Assembly: GCA_030762935.1 (NCBI GenBank)
Contig: CM060883.1
Coordinates: forward strand, 48,290,501 to 48,354,500
Length of the DNA stretch: 64,000 bases
Direction of reading: 5' to 3'
Source: Hymenopus coronatus
Taxonomy: Eukaryota; Arthropoda; Insecta; Mantodea; Hymenopodidae
Part shown: piece by piece, positions 47,901 through 56,900 of the stretch
How positions within the stretch are numbered: position 1 is the first letter of the stretch
Layout: each line of letters starts with the position of its first letter
Translations under genes and position numbers: made by a program
Notes under the pieces: model-generated
The model's database searches: none
What the model was told of the DNA's origin: nothing
What the model saw: only the letters and a program-made list of their open reading frames with translations

Positions 47901-50900
47901 TACTGTATGAAGCAAATGAAAACTTTTCATTCAACTACCTTTCACAAAAAAAAAATGAAAAAATAATATGCTGCCATTTAACATTTTTGTTGAAGACATC
48001 ACACCTGTACAAAAATGACAAAATATGTTTCTTTTTTGCAGAATTTTGCTTTCAAGATATTAAATTTGACAAGTCTAAGAATTTTTTTTAAAAAAGAGTT
48101 GATTTTAACTTTATTTAGATTATTCCTTACACCCTATATATTCAGTATAACATTTGGATAAGCTAGTAATGTGATGTGAATTCCAATTTAAACCATTTTT
48201 TCTACTTGATCGGTTTCAACAGCTGTTGCTCTCATCTTCATAAGAGACCAACTGTAAGTGATACATAATTTTCCATTCCAACTCCTAAAATTTTATTTAG
48301 CCCTGTATATTTTATTATGCTTATGATAACAAAAGAATAGGTAAGAGTCCAGCATCAAACCAAGAAGTTTGTGGTAGCCCCTAACTACCAAACTATCTCA
48401 GCAAATTACTTCTTTTGTATTTATTTTACATTAGTATGCTTTATACCATTCCAGTACAATATATGCGGCAACACTGAGTCTTACGCTCCACGCTACATAT
48501 TAAGCCCGTATTTACATGTCACCATAATGATGTAAATAAATAAACACAATAAAGAAATAAATATTTAATATATAATATATAATTATTTCAGAAATCATAA
48601 CTAAAATCAATACTAATATTATAGAATGAGCAGATGTTGAAATATAACGAACAGACCTTTGAAATGGTAAAATGAAGAAAAACCCAAGCTAGCTAGGTAT
48701 GCTAAAAGTAATGGCGAATATTCATGCTTGGCTGACTTTGCCAGATAACGCGCTTAAGTGCATTCCTGAGCTGATGGCAATCACTCCAGAAGTGAGGGGT
48801 AGATCCAGTTAGAAATTAGGGGTTTTGCCTTGAGGCCATGGGAGTGTTAAGCGATGTCCGGGCCAATATTGAACACACATAATATTTTTAGCAAATGAGA
48901 ACCTTGTATTGTAACAAGAAAGTCGAGAAATTTCGGAAAAGATGTTGAGAGTGGGGGGTGACTTTCAAGATGTCAGATTCTGCTCTCCGACAGAACAAAG
49001 AGTTCAGTTTCTACCATTAATAGGGAAAGTCCATGCCGGGTTTAGGTCCCTGTGGGACTTTAAAAAAGGAACATGCACTTCAGTTTGTACATGTAGGGAA
49101 AGTCTGTATCAGTGAAGCCCCTCAGGTGACTTCAGAGGAGGCCTAACCCCCAATAATTGAAACCATGTCTCACACGGCGACACAGAGCGGAGAACGGAGT
49201 TTCATTATGAGACAACGTCCGATAAAAAACTGATAAGTGTGTCTCTGTTCGGTTCGGGCTGTAGGTCGGAACTACTTGAATAAAATCAGTGTTTGGTAAA
49301 AAAAGTAAATGGTGAGTTTTACTCAATACCCAGGAACCCAATCCACAGGAAAGGCGTCAATGAGGATATACCACATCCTGAGAAAGCAGCAAACAAGATG
49401 TCCATGCTCTCGCCGACCTACAGTGGGAGGAGAAATCAACATAAGGTATGTGATGATCGGATTCCTTTTAAGTTCCTATCACTCCCCGGAGATGTTTTCA
49501 TATGGTGTGATTTACCGATAATTCTTTATTCTAAGGGCTAAACTGATCTCCTTTGTGTTACGTAGACATGATTGCTTGGTGAAACTAATATTTAAATTCA
49601 TTTGGGTTTTGTGAAAAGGTTAACTGTCAAGATTTCTCATTTAGTAATTTCGTTGCCAGTTATGTGAAATAATATGCCACATTACAACGTTCTGTAGTGC
49701 ATTTCACTAATTTTACATGTTTGTTAAAAGATTAAATTATGGGGAACTCTGTAATCTCATTTCAAGGTAAATATGAATGTAACTATATTATGCACATTAC
49801 TATTTTATTATGTATTGTTATTGTTAAAGTTTTCATAGTTTATTAATTAAATAAATTATTGTTATAAAAGTTATACTGGATCCCATTTTGTTGATTATAG
49901 TTAGTGGGGAAACACATATATAATTTGTGTCTGCTGTTACAGTGTTGATCCTTTACTGCGAAATTGGCCTGTTCTCCATTTTTCATAAATGTGAGTGTTC
50001 GGTTGAAATCACCCAAAGTACTGACAGAGAGTACAGTTTGCAATAATCACTTTAGAAATGAAATCTCTCATGAATATAACAGAACACATAAAATACTTAC
50101 AAACTCAAAGTCACCGTCAACAAACGCCCTTTGGAATTTGGCTTGATTCTCATGGTGGTGTCTTCCCTGGAACGGTTCTGCACCAGCCATTGCCGCCGGC
50201 TGATGGTGAACACCGCCTGCTCCAGATATCTGATTCAGTTGACGCTGCAGATGATTCTGAAACCGCTGACGTTCCTCTGCAGAGAGCTGAGGGGACTGTT
50301 GTGAAGTTGCCACTACCGAGTTGGCATTGTGCTGGGGTGTGACAGCAATGTTGGCATTTGGAGATCCCACATCGTTGCCCGCGAGCCTGTTGTGTGTGGG
50401 TGATACAGCCATCCCTGGCTGTCCGTTACCCTGTACAAACAGGGAATTAACAAGATAATGGCTCAATGAAGCATTAGATAATAATACAGAGCTATCATTT
50501 AGACGTGAAGCTATAATATCGAGAATTGCTTGCCCAGCACTGTAATGTTTCTAACTTTCTCCATATATCAGCTAATTACCGTATTTATTAGAATACAAGA
50601 TGGCCTCGAATTCAAGAAAATCCCCATTTTTCAGAACTTAATTTTGCAATTTAGCATTTACATTAGACCATATGATGAGAAAAATAAAAGAGACAAACAG
50701 AAAACTTTTATGCATATTTAAGGACAGTGGGACATGTGGAAAGCACCAATACTTGTGTTTTAACTACGCACTTTTGAAAAATCAAAATTCATGGGTTTGC
50801 TTTGTCACAGGACAATGAAATTCATACCATTTAACAAGCAACTATTTCTTAACATGCTGATAATGTAAAGTATGTAATATAAATTCATACTTTTTCTCAG

Positions 50901-53900
50901 AGGGTTTCTAAAATGAAGTCAACAAACAAAATTTTCAGAACACATATTATTATTTAGGTACACATAATGGGCACAAATGTTTTCACAGAAAATCCAATAT
51001 TTTAGGAGAGATAAAACACTTAGTGGTGCATAAAATGAGCAGAAAGATATTTGGCATACAACATTTTGAATTTTTAAAAATTTAAGAACTCTAAATTTTA
51101 AGGGAAAGAATATTTTTATCAACTTCAACAATTTTTTTTGTCTATATATTTCAATATATAAAAATTATATTCTGCTCATTTTATGCATCACTAAGTGTTT
51201 TATCTCTCCTAAAAAATTGAATTTTCTGTGAAAAAAATTGTGCCCGTTATGTGTACCAAAATAATAATATGTGTTTTGAAAATTTCGTTTGTTGACGTCA
51301 CTTTAGAAACCCTCTAAGAAAAAGTATGAATTTATATTACACACTTTACATTATCAACATGATAAGAAATAGTTGCTTGTTAAATGGTATGAATTTTATT
51401 GTCCTGTGACAAAGCAAACCCATGAATTTTCATTTTTCAATAGTGTGTGGTTAAACACAAGTATTATACTTTCCACACATCCCACTGTCCTTAAGGTTAA
51501 CCTATTCATGCATATTTTCAATATTACCTTGATATTTTCAGCCTCCTTTTTGTCAAAGTGATCCAGGAACAGTGGTCTGTACTTTTTACCAGATTCTCCT
51601 GGTCCTGTGTCATGCCCTGCAACATCAAATTACTACGGCATAAGAGAGTTAAAGAGAAATACCTATGTAACATTTATACATCATCTGATAAAATAAAAAA
51701 CTAAACAATATATTAATATTGATTTATTTATTCTGGAAACTGATTCTGAATCAACAAAAAAGTCAAGGTCATAACTCAACTGCAAGATAACTGATATTTT
51801 ATACAACACGAGGGGCTTACTATCTGGATTTAATTATAGCAGTTCTCATATACTTGTGCAATATACAACCCAGTTAAAATATTCATCTCTGAGTCACACG
51901 ACCTGTGTAACAGCCTCTCTTACAGATATTCCCAAAATAACTATCAGAAAATGATGTCCTACCAATGGACAACTGCTTCAAAGTTTACACAGTTGGGAAA
52001 ATGAAAATCTTATGTTCTTGAAAGCCTCCAAAAAAGTGATAAACTGCCAGGGTATTACATTTGGAAATACTTAAAATCCTATCTTAGGAATGCCATTGTT
52101 ACTCTCCTCCAAGAATTTGTCTCCTGTTCTGCTGATATATAGATTGTCTCCATCTTTTATCATGTTAATCCTAAAGGAAATGCATCCAAGGGCCAATGTA
52201 GTTTGGAGTCCATGGTAAAAGCTATAGGCTGGTATGAGACCTCCCCAAGGCATCAGTTCTCTGGCACTGACTTTCTTTTATATCTTTTCTACAGAACTTG
52301 CCAACTCAGAAAGTTAACAAATACCCACTATGTTTATGCTGCATGCTTATATCTCCCCTTGACCTTATGACTCACCTTCACCTCTAAGTTATCAGCAGAA
52401 GATGAATAACAAGAGCACGTTGCACATTTTTATAATTTCAATGAATATGACCCACACCAGTGATACTAATGATACTGATAATAGCGCCACATCTGCTGTG
52501 TCTGTCATATCAACTGCATCGGCAAACCAAGATATTGTGCCTGTAATGGGTGTTTACTAACATTTTGGCTAAAAGAGTGATGCCTACACCATAATTAATT
52601 ACATGTCTAAAATATTAATATTTGCTTAAGATATCTTAATTACATTACTTGCATGTGTCTAAATGATTTAAGGTTTAATTAAGCTGTCGGGATAAGGAAT
52701 GTCATTTAAATATCCCATGCCAGTGAAAAGATTAATAAATGGTGTCGTACATTATTACCTAGCCTTACCATAAATATTGTCCCAAATTTTTAAGTAAATT
52801 GACACAAAATTATTAGATATTTTAATTCCCTAATAATATGAATTAAATGGATGCATTATGAATAATAACATAACTTCATGGCACGGCAGCTCACAAGGAA
52901 CCTTGGTCTACCATCCGGCCGCTGAGTCCCCCATCTCGGTCCATGACAGGTGTCATGGATGGGGTGCAGTATTATAGCGTGAGATGTGGTTAGTGCCATT
53001 TAATGTGGTCCTCATGACCTGGAGCCGCTACTTCTCCATCAAGAAGCTCTTCAATTGATCCCCCCCCCCCAGGAACCTCACGAGGTCTCCCAGCATGGGA
53101 AAAATCTCCAGGCTGGTACTGGGAATCGAACCCAAGTCTCCCACTTGGTAAGCAGCCGCACTACCACCGTACTAAGAAGATGACATGCATTATGAATCAA
53201 ATTACAAATAATTACTCAATCATTAGCATGCAACACAGTCCATAAGTCAATTGATTTATGCAACACATCACATGGAAAATCTACAGCTCCCTTCTGAAGA
53301 GACTGCTTTAAACTTTCATGATTGGGATGTCTTTTCTTGCAAGTCATCTTCTGAAGCTTGGATAACAATTTATAGCCCAAAGGATTTAAGTCCGGACTTA
53401 CAGAAGGCCAATCTGAAATGGAAATTAAGTCTGGAATGTTTCCCTCCAGCCACTGCTAGGTTGTCCAGGCCTTGTATGCTGGGGCTGAGTCCTGCTGGAA
53501 GTTCCAGTTCAGTTCATAGAAGACAGCGTTGTTGAGATTCTTGACTAGACTCAAGCACTGCCTCCTGGTACACTTTGGCTGAAGATTTGACCCCCTTTTC
53601 GTAGAAATGGAGCTCTGTTGTGTCCTCATAGTTCAAACCCCACCACACCATGACTGATGCAGGATGATGATCCTTCTGTATTCCTCAGAGCCTTTTCATC
53701 AGCTTCTCTAGAGGATTTGGTATATATCCTATCATTTTGGGCATTGAAAGTCTCAATACTGAAAATCTTTTCATTTTCTGTGTAACGTTTAAGGAAGCAT
53801 TTTGATTTTAAGAGCCTCTGGCACTTCAATTCATTTGTCAGATGTTGTTCTTTGTGTCATTTGTAAGCATGGAGTTCCAGATCATTGCTTAATGTGCGAG

Positions 53901-56900
53901 ACATAGACATTTTCGATATCTTCAGCTCACAAGCTATAACTGATGTCACCTTACTGGATTTTGTCACATAAGCCAACTCTGCTTTCTCAAGTTCTGGTGT
54001 TTGTAGTGCGAATTGTCTTCCTTGCTGTGGGCGATCTTTCACAGTTCCAGTTTCAACAAAGCGCTGGTTATTTGGTAAACAAATTTTTTACTAATTTTCA
54101 GCTTCCGAAGTGTTTTGAAACTCTCCCCTATTGATTTGCCTACCTTGTGTAATGCTATCACAGCCACACAATTTTCCTAATCCCCCCATTCCATCTTGAA
54201 AACTTAAAACTGACAACTTTACACTTCTCCAGCTCATCCAACAATGAATCTCGCTTCACAAAACTGCTCTTGCAGTCGCAACCTTGAACGGGAGGAAGTA
54301 CATACACCCTCAAAAGTTGGGACATATTTATGGTAAGACTAGGTAAATAGAATATTTTCCTGGAGATTCATTGACCACATAGTGAGATTGTAAACCAAGC
54401 ATCATTGTTACTCAGTGCAGATAATGTCACCTGTCTAATCTGATTCTCTGAGGTATTTACAACTTTTTCCAGTGAGCCTCATCATTTGATCAAACTCAAT
54501 GATCTCACCTAGATGGCCAGGGTTCAATCCCAAGCGACGCATGTGAGATTTGTGGTGGACAAAGCAGTGCTGGGGCAGATTTACTCTGGTTTCCCCTGCC
54601 ATCGCATTCCACCGGTGCTCCATCATCATTCATGTATCATCAGTGTCACTGCCTTCGGTGCCATAAGTAGTTAAAGCAGGCGTTAAACACTACCAAACAA
54701 AAAAACTCAATGATGTCTGCCTATATACTGAAAGCACCTGCAAGAATTAGGCTACATATTGCACATTTTCATCCTGTTCCTTAGCCAGAGCTAAACTAGA
54801 GTATTAGCTACCTGTAACTTAGTGATAAATACACTATGGATTGGGAGGAGAAGGAGAGAATATAGCATGCCCCTCATAACTATAGCATTGTATTAGTGTT
54901 TCAAGAACTTACCTAAAGATCTTTCATCTCTTGATATAAGAATGTCACCAACAAAATTATAAACAACTATTTTCAGATATAAACTAATGCTGCAGTTTCA
55001 CAGAGTATAATACCGTTTAGGAACAAGATGGCTTTTAGGTGACAATTTGCCAAAGTTCTATCTATAGTCTCTGCAATTTGTGAATGGCATCTTGTATGCA
55101 ACAAAATTATCATCATTTAGCATAAGAAAAGAGGCACACTGAAGGCAATTTAAGATGTAAAATCATTTATTATGACACATTTACCAGACTTTGTCTATTA
55201 GTAACCAAGACAAATTCATTATACATCATTTATAGAAGTTGAGTCAGAATAACTCAAAATTAATAGTTATATTTGAGTATTTTCTTACTAAACCTTCAGT
55301 AAATGTTAGAAAAAGGTCTCTGTGTGTTGGGGGGGGGGCGTGGAATGGGGATATGTATGTGTGTGTGTGTGTCTAAGAGAGAGAGCGAGTCTGTGAACAC
55401 AATAACTCAAAAACAAAAAGCAGTTAAATACCAAACTTGATATTTCCATTGGTCTGGGCTGGATTTGAACCTGTGGCAGCCCAGTGAAGAGGGACCATGA
55501 TCATAATAAACGACACAGATTAGTTCTGGCTTATCATAGCATTGTATATCATTCAGCCTGTGAACGAAAGTTACATAGAATTTAATGCTTTGTCATATTA
55601 GTACTGAAATCTGTCGCAGGTAGAATTAAACAATGTCAACATCAAAATTAAAAAGATAATAGCAGTAAAAATAAAAGAGGTGTTCAATAAGTCCTTAGAA
55701 AAAGATAGGAAAACAAATTATTTTTGATAGATTTTTTTTTTTTTTTTTTAACTTTTCAACATAATCTTCTTTTAGCTCCCAGCATTTCTCCAACTATTTT
55801 AAGCCTTCCAAAAAGCAGGATTTCAGAAGGTCCTCAAAATAGGCACTGTTTGGGAGACAACCTCTTCATTAGACGTGAATTGTTTTCCACCGAGCGGTTT
55901 TTTCAAGTTTGGAAATAAAAAAAATCACTGAGGACCAAATCTGGTGAATACAGTGAATGTTATAGTAATATGAACCTTAATCCTACAATTTCCTCCATCG
56001 AAACTGCGCAGATGTGCGCCCTTGCACTGTCTTGATGGAAGAGAATCTTTTTCTTTGCCAGATGAGGGCATTTTTTTCTTCATTTCTCTGTTCACTGGTG
56101 CAATAACAATGCATAATACTTTCCATTTATTGTTCTTCCTTTCTGCAAGTAATCATTGTAGATGATTCTGCATGAATCCCAAAAATAATGAGGCCATCAC
56201 CTTGTCTACAGATTTTACCATCTTTGCCTTTAAAAACTCACTGTTTCAACTGTACTTCTGTCTCTGGAGTGTAGTAGTTTATCCTTGTTTCATTCCAAGT
56301 TTATGTATCGATGCAGAAACTTGTCAGGATTATGATGGAAATGTGCCAAACCAGCTTCCAAATCAATCACATGATTACGTTTATTCTCCATTGAGAGCAA
56401 ATGCAGCACTCATCTTGCCGAGACTAATTTTTTATGCAAAATTGAGAACACTGTATATTGTGATATTGAACTTAACTATTTTGCAAGCTTTGATTCGGCT
56501 ATATCACTCAAAACCATATCCTGGATTTTGTCAATAATTTCGGAGGAAGTCACTTCTACTGGATGTCCGGAACAATGTTCATCATTTGTGGATGTACGGC
56601 CATGTTTAAATTCATTTATGCAATTGTAAATTGTTGCAAATGCAGGAGCAGATGTTTAACTTGGCTTTTATTTCTTTCAGTGTTAAGCCATTTAAATAGA
56701 AGTGTTTAATCACTGCACGAAACTCGTATTTTTCCATCTTTCTAAATAAGCACAAGATTGATTTATAAAATAATACAGATTGAGTTGACCAGTCACTCTA
56801 GGACTTCACATACCTAAACTTTTCCCAACAAGTTTCACCTTCAGTTGAAGGTATCATCAAGGTGTTCACAACCGAAGGTGAAACACGTCAAGAAAAGTTG

